From assembly GCA_963753545.1 (NCBI GenBank), contig CAVWCQ010000008.1, positions 3,410,001-3,474,000 on the forward strand: a stretch of DNA of 64,000 bases, written 5' to 3'. Positions 18,895 to 28,225 of the stretch are shown piece after piece. The notes under the pieces are model-generated. The model did no database searches. It was given only the letters and a program-made list of their open reading frames with translations, and was not told the DNA's origin. The stretch comes from CAVWCQ01 sp963753545. GTDB taxonomy: Bacteria; Chloroflexota; Anaerolineae; Aggregatilineales; Aggregatilineaceae. Every line of letters starts with the position of its first letter. Within the stretch, counting starts at the first letter, position 1. The position numbers and the translations under genes were made by a program.

Positions 18895-19478
18895 TTACTG
18901 CTCGTTCTCGTGGCTTTTTTCGGGTGGCATACCGGGTAAATCGATTCCCATCAAGGCTGCCCGTTCCAGAAAGCTGCTGAACAGTTTATCGAGCAGTTTT
19001 AGCAGTTGATCCTGTTCTTCCTCTGACAGTGGAGAGAACAGATCGACAAGAATCTGCCGAATTCTGGTGCATGCTTGTGCACGGCGAGCCTGCCATCCGG
19101 CGTAATGCAGACAAGCAGTTGGCGGCGGTCCGTTGGGTGCAGGTGGCGCTCAATCAAGCCTTGTTCTTCCAGCCCATTCAGCAGCGTACTGATCGTATTG
19201 CGGCTCACTCCCAAAAAATCCGCTAATTCACTGGGCTGTACACCTTCGCACCGTCCCAGACGATCATTCACGGTGAGATGGACAAGAATCCGCATCCGTG
19301 CGCCTGAAAGGCTGCCATCTTTCCGGTGTTCCCCGCGTAAGATATCCAGAAATCGAACGATGCCTTTCAGCCCTCGAAACAGATTAAACGCACGCATATC
19401 CTCCAATTGGAGAATTTCGCGCATCACTTCACGAATTTGGGCCGGAGGCTGGCAGTGTTTTGCTGGATGTTCATCCAT
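18895..19478 (-). CDS. MarR-family regulator of the ABC exporter (frameshifted)
   Basis: The winged-helix DNA-binding domain is intact: LSGARMRILVHL, then GVQPSELADFLGVSRNTIS (recognition helix) and the wing HPTDRRQLLVCITPDG. One base is missing near 19059-19064, in a run of A on the coding strand. Restoring it continues the protein as APEIRQILVDLFSPLSEEEQ, the usual C-terminal dimerisation helices, and gives 194 residues ending at 18895. GAGGAA precedes the ATG by six bases. A 31-base inverted repeat lies 17 bases upstream, which suggests autorepression and control of the exporter. As in other MarR proteins, a small ligand probably releases it from DNA. Confidence 0.85.
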
Positions 19479-19494
19479 AGACGTTCCTCAAGAT

Positions 19495-19525
19495 AGTACG
19501 ATATAGTATTATACTACGTCGTACT
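19495..19525 (-). promoter_or_regulatory. Operator/promoter of the marR-ABC exporter operon
   Basis: A 31-base inverted repeat is centred on 19510: AGTACGA (19495-19501) mirrors TCGTACT (19519-19525), and TAGTAT mirrors ATACTA inside. Only two of 15 base pairs mismatch. On the minus strand it contains TATAAT (19513-19508), a good -10 box, so a bound MarR dimer would block transcription. Confidence 0.7.
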
Positions 19526-19613
19526 TCTTTTGCCCAGAGTTTTTTGTTGGAGAATTCTTCATGAGGATATGCTGGCGCGCACGGTAATTCCCTGGCGCGC
19601 TAGTATTTTGCGA

Positions 19614-20730
19614 TTAGAGCGAGGCGTAAGGTGTGTTGGTGATTGTATTCGCCATTGCCCAGAAATTTTCCAGCGGAGTGTCCAACTGAACGTGGTGCGT
19701 TGGGCCGATGATCAAACCGCCATCTTTGCCGATAGTCTTCAGCCGTTCCAGAACTTCTGCCCGCACATAATCAGGTGTTCCCATGGGCAGCGTATACTGC
19801 TCGTCAATCGACCCCCAAAAACACAGTTTGTCGCCATACTGCTGCTTGAGTTCGGCAGGATTCATGCAGGCTGGCTGAATCGGATTGAGTACATCCAGGC
19901 CGATTTCAATCAAATCGGGGATAATCGGGCGAATGTCACCGTCAGAGTGATAAGCTACCTTCACTGCCGGATTGATCGCCTTTAGTTCGGCAATAAAATT
20001 CGCCATACGCGGCTTGAGGAAGGCGCGCCACATCCGGGGCGAGATCAACATGCCGCGCTGCGTTCCCACATCATCGCCCGTCCAGATCATATCGACGCCC
20101 ATCTCAACCAGTTTTTTGGCCGCGTGAAGGTGATAGCGATAGGGAATCTCAAGAATCGCATCAGCCAGATCGGGGTTAGCAGCGAAGTCTACAAGCATTT
20201 GCTGCAATCCACGCAGCCCCCACGCCGCCTCGAAGATGGTCGTGACAGTCGCGCCCACGATGAAATAATCGTTTTTGTAATCGCGAATGACCTGTCTCCG
20301 CCTCCTTATAGAGAGCGAGGCGCGCAGGATCAGGAGCGCGATAGGACAAGATAGCATCATCTTCCGCCAGGGGATGCCTGGCGATCTCGGTGTAGCGGCC
20401 CTTGCCGAAAGGCGTCTCGTAGACTTTTGAGGTCCAGCCAATCCCCCATTCATCTACGTATGAGTTGGCTTCCTGATAGTAGGAATTGGCCCAGCCGACG
20501 GAGGTGACGAGCATGTCTTCTTCCAGTGCGCGTTCGAGGGTATAGGTGTTGCCACCACCATGCGGATTGTGCAGCGTGCTGTCCTCGATGCTCATATCCC
20601 GGCGCAGGCGATCAGCAAACTCCGGCGTGAAACTGATTTGCATCGGGCAGCGATCCGGCACTTCGTGACACAGAGCCGTCAAGACTCTCTGCGGTGATTT
20701 ATAAAATTTCTCTCCTAATGCTAATTTCAA
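19614..20730 (-). CDS. Uroporphyrinogen decarboxylase-like (URO-D/MtaA superfamily) protein (frameshifted)
   Basis: The corrected protein has 371 residues and the URO-D barrel fold. The N-terminus PQRVLTALCHEVPDRCPMQI is typical of the MtaA/CmuA methyltransferase branch. DMIWTGDDVGTQRGMLISP, KVAYHSDGDIRPIIPDL and CFWGSIDEQ are later family blocks; His in YHSDGD is a possible metal ligand. True heme-pathway HemE has a different active-site Asp and Arg pattern, so a methyl-transfer or unknown role is more likely. One extra base near 20293-20296 breaks the frame; removing it restores AEQVIRDYKNDYFIVGAT. The start is TTG 20730, overlapping the stop of the upstream gene by four bases, with no better start codon close by. 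Confidence 0.75.
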
Positions 20731-21875
20731 TTCTCAGGCGTAGTTAAAACCTCGCGGCGCAGCAGGTCCAAGACCTGGAGTGTCAGCAAGTTGCGCAGTG
20801 CAAACCCAGACGTTTTCTCCTGCCCGTTGAACACAATACGGGGTTCAGTGACCGGGAAGCCGCTGTCGGTCAGGTGAGTATATCCCGTCACCAATCCATA
20901 GTCAGGGAGAGATTGTGCCGCTCGCCAGAAGTTCACCACTGGTATATCGTATTCTTCAGCAAGGTCCAGAATAATGGCGTTGAAGCGGAGAGTTTGCGAC
21001 CACCAACGGTCATGATGCCAGGTAAAAGTCGTCAGGACCGGAATCACGCCGTTTGCCAGCGATATGTCAATAATCTGCCGGGCCGACGCGCTAAACTGCT
21101 CCTCAGTTAAACAACACATATCGTTCAGCCCGAACATCATAATCGCAACGCTGGGCCGCACCCGCCGGTATTCACACTCCAGCGAGCTTTCGCCCTGTTG
21201 GCAAATCTGTGGGCTGGCAAAGAGGGGATCAAGCATTGTGCTGGTACTGTAACCAACCTGTGCTGTCGGACTGTCGTGTATAAACGATCCGGCGAAAAAA
21301 TCGACGGTTGGCTGCAAGTCACCATACGGGCCGAGATCATACAGATTCATATCGAAACCGTGCAGAAAAAATGCCGTGTCGGTATTGCAATCGCCCAGCG
21401 TGGTAAAAACATTCGGTACGTTACCCAACGCCTGCCCCTGCCGGAAAATCTCGCGGACATGGTCGCTGATCATGGGCAGGATGGGCGCTTCCATCAACCG
21501 GCGGAACTCGACAGGAGATGGCGTCTCCAGGATTGTTGGCAAACTGGCGCATTCACTCCCCTGCTCCGTAACGACTGATGTGGCAACCCAGGCCTGTTCT
21601 GCCTGATGGCCTGCATGATCCACATAAACCACCTGGAGCCAGCTACCCGTTGCATCGCGCCCGGTAGCCTCAATCGAATCGCCCACCTCCAATACGCCGA
21701 TAATAATCTGATCGTCTCCGGTGCCTGGGCCAGATCGTACATTCACGCTGCTGTTTTGCGCCGAAACAAAACAGCCCGTTCCAGCTCTTAGCAGACCGGG
21801 TTGTTTCAAAAGGGATGTCACGATCAAGATAACCAGCAGCAGTTTCACCTGCCGGAGAGAGTAGAAGTTAACCAT
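20727..21875 (-). CDS. Secreted SGNH-hydrolase-like protein with SH3 domain
   Basis: The 382-residue protein has an N-terminal hydrophobic signal (about residues 10-31). A bacterial SH3 domain follows (about 34-105, with NVRSGPGTGDDQIIIGVLE and GSWLQVVYVD), which commonly binds cell-wall material. The rest resembles the SGNH/GDSL hydrolase fold: TTLGDCNTDT as block I, FGLNDM as block III with the G-x-N-D motif, and THLTDSGF near the end. In block I the usual catalytic Ser of GDS is Cys (GDC), so esterase activity is uncertain. It shares a four-base stop/start overlap with the URO-D-like gene. Confidence 0.75.
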   Translation of the reverse strand: MVNFYSLRQVKLLLVILIVTSLLKQPGLLRAGTGCFVSAQNSSVNVRSGPGTGDDQIIIGVLEVGDSIEATGRDATGSWLQVVYVDHAGHQAEQAWVATSVVTEQGSECASLPTILETPSPVEFRRLMEAPILPMISDHVREIFRQGQALGNVPNVFTTLGDCNTDTAFFLHGFDMNLYDLGPYGDLQPTVDFFAGSFIHDSPTAQVGYSTSTMLDPLFASPQICQQGESSLECEYRRVRPSVAIMMFGLNDMCCLTEEQFSASARQIIDISLANGVIPVLTTFTWHHDRWWSQTLRFNAIILDLAEEYDIPVVNFWRAAQSLPDYGLVTGYTHLTDSGFPVTEPRIVFNGQEKTSGFALRNLLTLQVLDLLRREVLTTPEN

Positions 21876-21910
21876 AGACCTTCTCTAGATGGTATGAGAT
21901 CGATGATCAC

Positions 21911-23137
21911 TCAGGACGAATAGGTTCCCCCAATGAGTGCGGCGTTGCTCCCGCCAAAAGCAAAGGAATTGCTCATCACATAATGGACCTCGGCAGTGCG
22001 GCAGCCTGCTGTCACATAGTCGAGATCACATTCAGGATCAGCTACCCGGTAATTAATGGTAGGCGGAATCACCTGATCGCGCAGGGTGAGAATAGAGCCG
22101 ATAAGTTCCAGCGCGCCGCTGGCGGCAATTGAATGACCCAAGGCTGCTTTATTGCTCACAACCGGAATTTGATAGGCGCGCGGCCCAAACACCGTTTTGA
22201 GCGCTTCTGTTTCGGTCCGATCATTCCAGGGTGTTCCCGTGCCATGTGCATTCACATAGTCGATCTGCTCGGGGGCAAGCTGTGCATCCTTAAGCGCAAG
22301 CCGCATCGCTCGTGTCGGACCTTCAGGAGTTGGTTGGGTGATATGATAACCATCCGAAGACGCGCCATAACCGAGCATTTCCGCCAGCGCTGGCTGCTGC
22401 CGCTGGTGAGCTGAGCGCTCGCTTTCCAGGACGAGAATACCAGCTCCCTCGCCCAGTACAAAGCCATCCCGATCCGCGCTGAACGGACGGCAGGCTTCGG
22501 CGGGAGTGTCGTTTCGCTCCGACAGGACTCGCATTGCGCACCATGCCGCCATGACGCCTGTTGTAAAGGGAGAATCGGCTCCCCCTGTCACGACAATATC
22601 CGCGATACCCGCCCGAATAAGCTGGATGGCATGACCGATAGCATGTGCAGCCGAGGCACATGCCGAATCTACCGCCATTAATGGTCCCTGAAATCCATAG
22701 CGGATGGAAACAGAGGAGGAAGGAGCGCTGTTCATGCAGATAGGAATAACAAAAGGACTCTCTTTGCGGGAAGCATAATAATCCTTAAAAAAGTAGTCAC
22801 TGGCGCTGTAGCCACCAATGGAACTGCCGATTATGACCCCAATTCGAGTTGGATCAGCTTCCATCAAGCGCGCCTGCTGCACCGCCTGTTTTACCGCAAC
22901 GAGAGCCAGTTGAGAGGTGCGGCTCATCCGCCGGGCCTCTTTGCGATCAAAATAATCTTCCTCGCGATAACCGGTCACTCTCGCCCCAATGCGCGTTCTC
23001 AGGTGGGCGAACTCCTCCCCATCCAGAGCAACCGCGCCGGACTCCCCCTCTATCAGTCGGCTCCAAAAGGTTTCTATTGTGCAGCCTAACGGACTCGCCA
23101 CACCCATTCCAGTAACCAGTACACGTTCGCCTGCCAT
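21911..23137 (-). CDS. Beta-ketoacyl-ACP synthase, FabF type
   Basis: The 408-residue condensing enzyme has the thiolase fold and the full catalytic triad: Cys in DSACASAAHAIG, His in NAHGTGTPWND, and His in SNKAALGHS with the conserved Lys in SNK. VLGEGAGILVLE and the end SNSFAFGGSNAALI are further KAS II marks. It elongates acyl-ACP with malonyl-ACP in fatty-acid synthesis. No fab genes or acyl carrier protein are adjacent, so it may be the housekeeping copy or serve a specialised lipid. An inverted repeat lies upstream at 23164-23190. Confidence 0.9.
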   Translation of the reverse strand: MAGERVLVTGMGVASPLGCTIETFWSRLIEGESGAVALDGEEFAHLRTRIGARVTGYREEDYFDRKEARRMSRTSQLALVAVKQAVQQARLMEADPTRIGVIIGSSIGGYSASDYFFKDYYASRKESPFVIPICMNSAPSSSVSIRYGFQGPLMAVDSACASAAHAIGHAIQLIRAGIADIVVTGGADSPFTTGVMAAWCAMRVLSERNDTPAEACRPFSADRDGFVLGEGAGILVLESERSAHQRQQPALAEMLGYGASSDGYHITQPTPEGPTRAMRLALKDAQLAPEQIDYVNAHGTGTPWNDRTETEALKTVFGPRAYQIPVVSNKAALGHSIAASGALELIGSILTLRDQVIPPTINYRVADPECDLDYVTAGCRTAEVHYVMSNSFAFGGSNAALIGGTYSS

Positions 23138-23163
23138 ATTCTTGGACCCCGGTGCATATTCAA

Positions 23164-23190
23164 AGTGTCCACTCTATTTTAGTGGGCACT
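23164..23190. promoter_or_regulatory. Inverted repeat in the fabF / ATPase intergenic region
   Basis: AGTGTCCACT (23164-23173) and AGTGGGCACT (23181-23190) form a 9-of-10 inverted repeat around a seven-base spacer. It could be an operator for the divergent genes. There is no direct support for a bound protein. Confidence 0.3.
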
Positions 23191-23308
23191 GGATGTGCTG
23201 GCTAGAGCGTGTTAAAGCGCAGCCGTTTTTCATGCTCCTAAAATGAGTCTTGGCTTATATTCTTCAAGTAGATTATTGCCAAGCGTTTTTGACAAACAAG
23301 AGGATATC

Positions 23309-24265
23309 ATGGCTGAAATTCGCGTTGAGAATGTCGTCAAAACATTTGGTCAAGTTCGGGCTGTGGATCATGTCAACCTGAATGTGCGTAATCATGAATG
23401 TATTGTCCTGCTTGGACCGAATGGGTGTGGCAAAACAACCCTTTTGCGGGCAATCGCAGGGCTGGGGGAAGTCGATGAAGGACGGATTTTGATTGGCGGG
23501 CGAGATGTAACCCATTTATCCCCTAAAGATCGGAATATCTCGATGGTTTTCCAAAGTTACGTGACTTTTCCGCATATGAAAGTGTACGACAACATCGCCT
23601 TTGGATTGAAAATGAAGCGGGTGGCAAAAAAAGAGGTGCAACAACGAGTGCAGTGGGCGGCAGAACTGCTGCACATCGAAGATTACCTTGAGCGCCTTCC
23701 GTCACAACTGAGCGGAGGGCAGCGGCAGCGAGTGGCGGTTGCCCGTGCGATTGCTGTACAGCCGCAGGTTCTGTTGATGGACGAACCGCTGAGTAATCTC
23801 GACGCTCCGCTGCGGCAGGAAATGAGGGTTGAGCTAAAACGGCTCCTGGCTAAACTGCGTACGACGACCATTTATGTCACCCATGATCATAGCGAGGCCA
23901 TGAACATGGGAAATCGCATTGCTGTCATGCGCGGCGGGCGAATTTTACAATTTGACACTCCGACAACGGTTTATGACATGCCCCGCGATCAATTTGTGGG
24001 TGGATTTATCGGTAATCCGCCCATGAACCTGATCGAAGGACAGCTTCGTTTTGATGGAGATGAGGCATACCTCTATCTGGAAAATTTTGCCATACGTGCC
24101 TTGCCAGAGTTGAGCAACGTGTTAGCTCGGTATGATGGAAGGCCTATCATAGCAGGCATCCGGGCCGAAAATATGGAAGTGCTGCCTGAGCCTGCTCCAG
24201 ATGCGCTGTCGAGCAGGGTGTTTATGGTCGAGCCGCTCGGTTCATACAACTTACTTACGATTTAG
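23309..24265 (+). CDS. MalK/UgpC-type sugar importer ATPase, TOBE domain truncated by a stop
   Basis: This 318-residue protein is the ATP-binding subunit of carbohydrate importers. The ATPase domain is complete: Walker A GPNGCGKTT, Q-loop VFQSYVTFPHM, signature LSGGQ, Walker B VLLMDEP and H-loop VTHDHSEA. The C-terminal regulatory region starts normally (GFIGNPPMNLIEG, GIRAENMEV) but stops at TAG 24263 inside the TOBE fold. The same frame continues with recognisable sequence to 24445, interrupted again by TGA 24338. The start is ATG 23309 with GAGGA seven bases upstream. It is the only ATPase of this type in the window while three importers lack one, so it may be shared. The truncation would remove part of a regulatory domain, not the ATPase. 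Confidence 0.85.
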   Translation: MAEIRVENVVKTFGQVRAVDHVNLNVRNHECIVLLGPNGCGKTTLLRAIAGLGEVDEGRILIGGRDVTHLSPKDRNISMVFQSYVTFPHMKVYDNIAFGLKMKRVAKKEVQQRVQWAAELLHIEDYLERLPSQLSGGQRQRVAVARAIAVQPQVLLMDEPLSNLDAPLRQEMRVELKRLLAKLRTTTIYVTHDHSEAMNMGNRIAVMRGGRILQFDTPTTVYDMPRDQFVGGFIGNPPMNLIEGQLRFDGDEAYLYLENFAIRALPELSNVLARYDGRPIIAGIRAENMEVLPEPAPDALSSRVFMVEPLGSYNLLTI

Positions 24266-24445
24266 CTTGGACAAAATACGCTCAAAGCCGCAGCTCGCCC
24301 CGAGTTTCGAGTGGCGACAGGCCAAGATGTCTGGATTTGATTTCCCAGCGAAAAACTGCACTGGTTTGATCGAGCAACAGGCAGGGCCATTGTGACAGAC
24401 CTGGGAAAGCTGGCAAACAGATGCACTCTGACCGGTGAAGCTTAA
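24266..24445 (+). pseudogene. Disrupted C-terminal TOBE remnant of the MalK-type ATPase
   Basis: Read in the ATPase frame this stretch gives LGQNTLKAAARPEFRVATGQ, then DVWI, a TGA, and FPSEKLHWFDRATG, ending at TAA 24443-24445. That is the expected end of a 378-residue MalK protein. The two stops, TAG at 24263 and TGA at 24338, stand where CAG (Gln) and CGA (Arg) would fit, so each needs one C-to-T change. Confidence 0.75.
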
Positions 24446-24446
24446 A

Positions 24447-25599
24447 TTAACCTTGTGCCGTGCTTTGGCGAATGATCAATTCCGGCTCAAAAATGACCTG
24501 CCGTTGGGGAACCGGCTCCTCATTTATTTCGCCCAGCAAGATTTCAAACAACGACCTGGCAATATCATCAATCGGCTGGCGAACAGAGGTGATCCCCAGG
24601 AAGGCGGCTGTCAGATCATCGTCGTACCCGGTCAGGGCCACATCCTCAGGGATACGCAGAGCCTGCTTCATCCAGATACGATTTTGCTCCAAAGGCCATC
24701 AAATCATTGCTGCAAACCAACGCGGTCGGCGGATGTTTCGCATCCATCATGCGTTGTGCTGCGAGTGAGGCCGAATGCAATATATTTGGTGTATAGGCGA
24801 TCCAATCTTCATCCACGTGAATTCCTGCCTGCTGCATCGCGTCCCGGTAGCCCGCTTCTCTGGCATCACCAAACGGCAGGCCAACGGGATAGGTCAGTAG
24901 CCCGATTCGTTCGTGACCTTGCTCAAGCAGATGGTTCACCACAATTTCGATCCCGCGCTTGCTGTCGACATCGACAAAAGCGAAATCGTCATCGCCGAGA
25001 TACATTCCCCCAAAGGCAGCAAAGGGTGCATTGATCGCAGAAAGCCGGGCAATGCGTGGATCGTTATAGGCAACGTCGGAAATAATGAACCCATCGACGC
25101 GGCTGGTGGAGATCAGATTTTCATAAACCTGATCGGCATTCATCTGCGGCTGGATAAAAGTTAAAATGTGGTAGCTGTGCGATTCTGCCGCCATTGTGAC
25201 TCGGTAAATAAAGCGGTCCAGGAGATTATTCATCCGGCTGGGGTCATCGGCAATGTGCCAGGAATAACCCACAACCCCGGCGCGATTGGTTTTCAGATTG
25301 CGCGCCGTGATGTTTAACCGATAACCGAGTGCCTGAGCTGCATCCAGCACCTTTTGCCGGGTTGCTGGTTTGATCAACTCACTGTTATTCAGCGCATAGG
25401 AGACAGTGCCTTTTGCAACATCTGCCAGGTCGGCAATATCGACCTGAGTGATTTTAAGCGTATAGTTCAAGTCCTGCGCAGCCTGTAAAACCCGGTGCCG
25501 CGTATCTTCCTCACTATCATCATGGCGGTTACTCAGCACATGATACGCCTGAAGTATTGGTACCTGGGCCAGCGCCGCAACTTCTTTTAATGTCGCCAT
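24447..25599 (-). CDS. LacI-family regulator with two tandem DNA-binding domains (frameshifted)
   Basis: The corrected protein has 383 residues, about 45 more than usual, because it starts with two LacI-type helix-turn-helix domains. The first (residues 2-48) reads TLKEVAALAQVPILQAYHVL then DTRHRVLQAAQDLNY. The second (about 52-98) reads TQVDIADLADVAKGTVSYAL then TRQKVLDAAQALGYRLN and is followed by the hinge helix ITARNLKT. The periplasmic-binding-protein-like sugar sensor follows (GVVGYSWH, VDGFIISDV, GHERIGLLTYP, ALVCSNDLMAFG, ALTGYDDD). One extra base near 24681 splits the frame before RIWMKQALRIP. It is transcribed away from importer 2 and probably represses it through the palindrome at 25704. 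Its stop lies next to the ATPase remnant on the other strand. Confidence 0.85.
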
Positions 25600-25672
25600 A
25601 ATGCCTCCCTCTTTCGATCAGATATGTAATCTTATTTGATCCCAGAGCGCAAATCCCTTTTTGATGAACTGC

Positions 25673-25701
25673 TTGACAAAGCATCGAAGTCATTATACCA
25701 T
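25673..25701 (+). promoter_or_regulatory. Candidate promoter of sugar importer 2
   Basis: A consensus -35 box TTGACA lies at 25673-25678. TACCAT at 25696-25701, 17 bases on, or TATACC, 15 bases on, could be the -10. The operator palindrome follows at once. Confidence 0.5.
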
Positions 25702-25703
25702 AA

Positions 25704-25721
25704 TTTTGAGACGTCTCAAAA
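25704..25721. promoter_or_regulatory. LacI-type operator, 18-base perfect palindrome
   Basis: TTTTGAGACGTCTCAAAA is fully self-complementary with a central CG, as in many LacI-family operators. It sits at the expected transcription start of the importer 2 operon, between that operon and the divergent LacI gene. Confidence 0.7.
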
Positions 25722-25798
25722 AGTTCAAGCCATAATTCTTAGCGCGCTGAAATACTGCACAAAAAGTCAGCCAAACGCCAGAAATTCAGGAGATTACG

Positions 25799-27200
25799 AT
25801 GAAGAAAAGTCTGTTCCTTCTTTTAGTAACCGTTCTCGCTCTCGCCAGCCTCCCCGCAGCGACAACCTTCGGCCGGCAGGGAACCGTGGTACCGCAGGTT
25901 ATTACCATGCCCGATCAGATCGCAGGTGGTCGCGATGTTCATATCACGGTGAGCGATAAGCCCGCCAGCGACCAGACGGTAGAACTCGCCACCTGGCAGG
26001 CTCAGGTTGACAAGTTCCAAGAAATGTACCCGAATGTGACCATTGAAGGCCTCGAAATTAAATATGATCCAACGGCCTATATCGCTATGCTCGCGGGCGA
26101 TCAACTGCCCACCCTGTTCAACACCTACTTCACCGAACCCGAAAAATTCATTGGGCAGGATGCAGTTGTAGACCTGACCCCTTACTTCGAAGCGACTGGC
26201 CTGACCAGCGTTTTCAATGAGAACGTGCTCGGTATCGCCAGCCAGGATGGCAAGATCTACGGTATCCCCGCTTTCGCTTACTCGCTCGGCCTGGCCTATA
26301 ACATCCAGATGCTGACCGACGCTGGCTTCTCGGCTCCTCCGGCGACCTGGGACGAACTGGCTCAGATGGCTGTTGCTCTGACCAACAAAGACAGCGGCGT
26401 TGCTGGCTTTGCATTCATCAATGACGGCTCTGGCGCGACCGGCTGGCATTATACCGACATCGCCTACGGTTTCGGCGCGACCCCCGAAGACATCATCAAG
26501 TCTAACGGCGACGGAACCTACACCGCGACGTTCGGTGAAGGCGCGACAGTTGATGCCCTTCAGTTCATCAGCGACCTGCGTTGGAAGTACGATGTTCTCC
26601 CCGGTGCGACCCTCGACTGGGCAGCCATTACCGAAGCATTGGCCTCTGACCGCGTGGCGATGGTTATCTACGCAGGCGACCAGTTCAGCTTCATGAAGAA
26701 CCAGTATCCTGATGCCGACCTGTCCAACTTCGGTTACGCTCCGGTTCCCGCTGGCCCCAACGGCGCAGCTGCTCTGACCGGTGGCAACTTGTGGATGATT
26801 CGACTCCGGCGCGTCGGAAGACGAGCAGGAAGCGGCCTTCTACTTCCAGGTTTGGCGTCAGCTTGACCCAACCGAAATTGAAGCCTCTATCGTTGCCGAC
26901 TCTCAGCAGGGCCGTGCCGTTGGCCAGCCCGTGCTGCCCCTGTACGTTGGCGACTATCAGGCGAAGATCGAAGAATTCCGCGCTCAGTACAACGTACTGC
27001 CCGTTGAGAATTATGTTCTCTTCAACGACGCCGTCAAGAGCGGTGCCCTTAAGCTTCAGGCCGAACCCCCCGCCGCTGCGCAAGACTACTACGCCGAACT
27101 CGGTGTTTTGGTCAGCGAAGTCCTGGCGAACGAAGGTGTAGACCCGGCAGAGCGTCTCAGCCAAGTTGCTGAAGATTTCCAGGCTTTCGTCCTCGACTAA
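25799..27200 (+). CDS. Extracellular sugar-binding protein, ABC importer 2 (frameshifted)
   Basis: The corrected 466-residue protein has a signal peptide (KKSLFLLLVTVLALASLP...) and family 1 solute-binding blocks: ATWQAQVDKFQEMYPNV, GDQLPTLFNTYFTEP, KIYGIPAFAYSLGLAYN and SAPPATWDELAQMA. An extra base near 26798 interrupts the frame within GGNLWM. Removing it continues with FDSGASEDEQEAAFYFQVW and ends in SQVAEDFQAFVLD at 27200. It is the first gene of an operon with two permeases and three further genes for glycan use, behind a TTGACA promoter and LacI operator. The ligand is probably an oligosaccharide released by extracellular glycosidases. Confidence 0.88.
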
Positions 27201-27216
27201 AACACATTCAGAAATA

Positions 27217-27249
27217 GGTCGGGTGGGAAGTCCCACCCGACCCTTTTTA
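27217..27249 (+). terminator. Hairpin between binding protein and permease, importer 2
   Basis: GGTCGGGTGGGA (27217-27228) pairs with TCCCACCCGACC (27231-27242), followed by CTTTTT. It is placed exactly as in importers 1 and 3. Confidence 0.8.
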
Positions 27250-27263
27250 AGAGGAGTAACGTT

Positions 27264-28208
27264 ATGATAAAAGTGACCCCTCGTTTAAAAACCCTGAACC
27301 TGAGCAGTGATAATAATAGTTTGATGGGACGCCTGATGATGCGTTTATCGCGCCAGATCGCTGCCTATGCCTTCCTGCTCCCGGCACTGCTGCTCTTTGC
27401 TCTGGTGGCGTGGTATCCAATCAGCCGCGCGTTTAAGATGAGTTTTGAAGAAGTTAACCTGCGCGGTCATTCAACCTGGGTTGACTTCGACAATTATAAA
27501 AAAATGCAGCGCGACCCGGCCACTGATTCGATCTTAAAAAACAGCTTTGAATTCGCTTCGTTGAGTTTGCTGATGGGTTATTCGCTGCCCATTTTGATCG
27601 CTATTCTTATTCGCGAGATGCGTATCGCCAAAGGCTTTTTCCGCATCGTCTACTTTTTGCCTACCGTTGTACCTATTTCTATCGCCGTGATCGTCTGGCG
27701 CTTTATCTACGACCCCGATTCCGGTTTTCTCAACCAACTGCTGCATATCTTTGGTATCGAGGCGCAGCGCTGGCTGCATGATCCGGCTCTGGCTAAACCT
27801 TCGATTGTTCTGGTAATGACCTGGGGCGCTTTTGGGGCAACCACCCTGATCTATCTTTCGGTCCTTCAGGATATCGCTGTTGAATTGTATGAAGCCGCCG
27901 AGTTGGATGGCGCATCACCTATGCAGCGCATCCGCCATATCACCCTTCCTCACCTGGCTCCTATGATGTCGCTTTTGTTTGTGCTCCAGGTACTGGCTGT
28001 GGTACAGGTTTTTACCGAGCCATTCCTGCTGACCAGAGGTGGTCCTGGTCGAGAAACGCTGACGCCCGTTCTGCACATCTATAACCGCGCCTTCCTGCGG
28101 ATGGACATGGGCTATGCGTCGGCGTGGAGTGTGGTGTTGGTTATCTTCTTAATGCTGTTTTCCGGCGTTTACCAGATGATCAACCGCCGTTTTAACACCA
28201 GTGATTAA
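27264..28208 (+). CDS. Sugar ABC importer 2, permease (MalF-like)
   Basis: This 314-residue permease has six helices and the EAA loop YEAAELDGASPMQRIRHITL. A 35-residue polar extension precedes the first helix. RBS GAGGAG lies eight bases before ATG. LLTRGGPGRETLTPVLHIY is the conserved outer segment of MalF-type sugar permeases. It forms a channel with the next gene product. Confidence 0.88.
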   Translation: MIKVTPRLKTLNLSSDNNSLMGRLMMRLSRQIAAYAFLLPALLLFALVAWYPISRAFKMSFEEVNLRGHSTWVDFDNYKKMQRDPATDSILKNSFEFASLSLLMGYSLPILIAILIREMRIAKGFFRIVYFLPTVVPISIAVIVWRFIYDPDSGFLNQLLHIFGIEAQRWLHDPALAKPSIVLVMTWGAFGATTLIYLSVLQDIAVELYEAAELDGASPMQRIRHITLPHLAPMMSLLFVLQVLAVVQVFTEPFLLTRGGPGRETLTPVLHIYNRAFLRMDMGYASAWSVVLVIFLMLFSGVYQMINRRFNTSD

Positions 28209-28225
28209 CCAGGGGGAATGTTAAG

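Noticed and set aside
24338..24340. TGA in the ATPase remnant as a second selenocysteine site
   Set aside because: The position fits Arg, not Cys, and another stop (TAG) comes before it.
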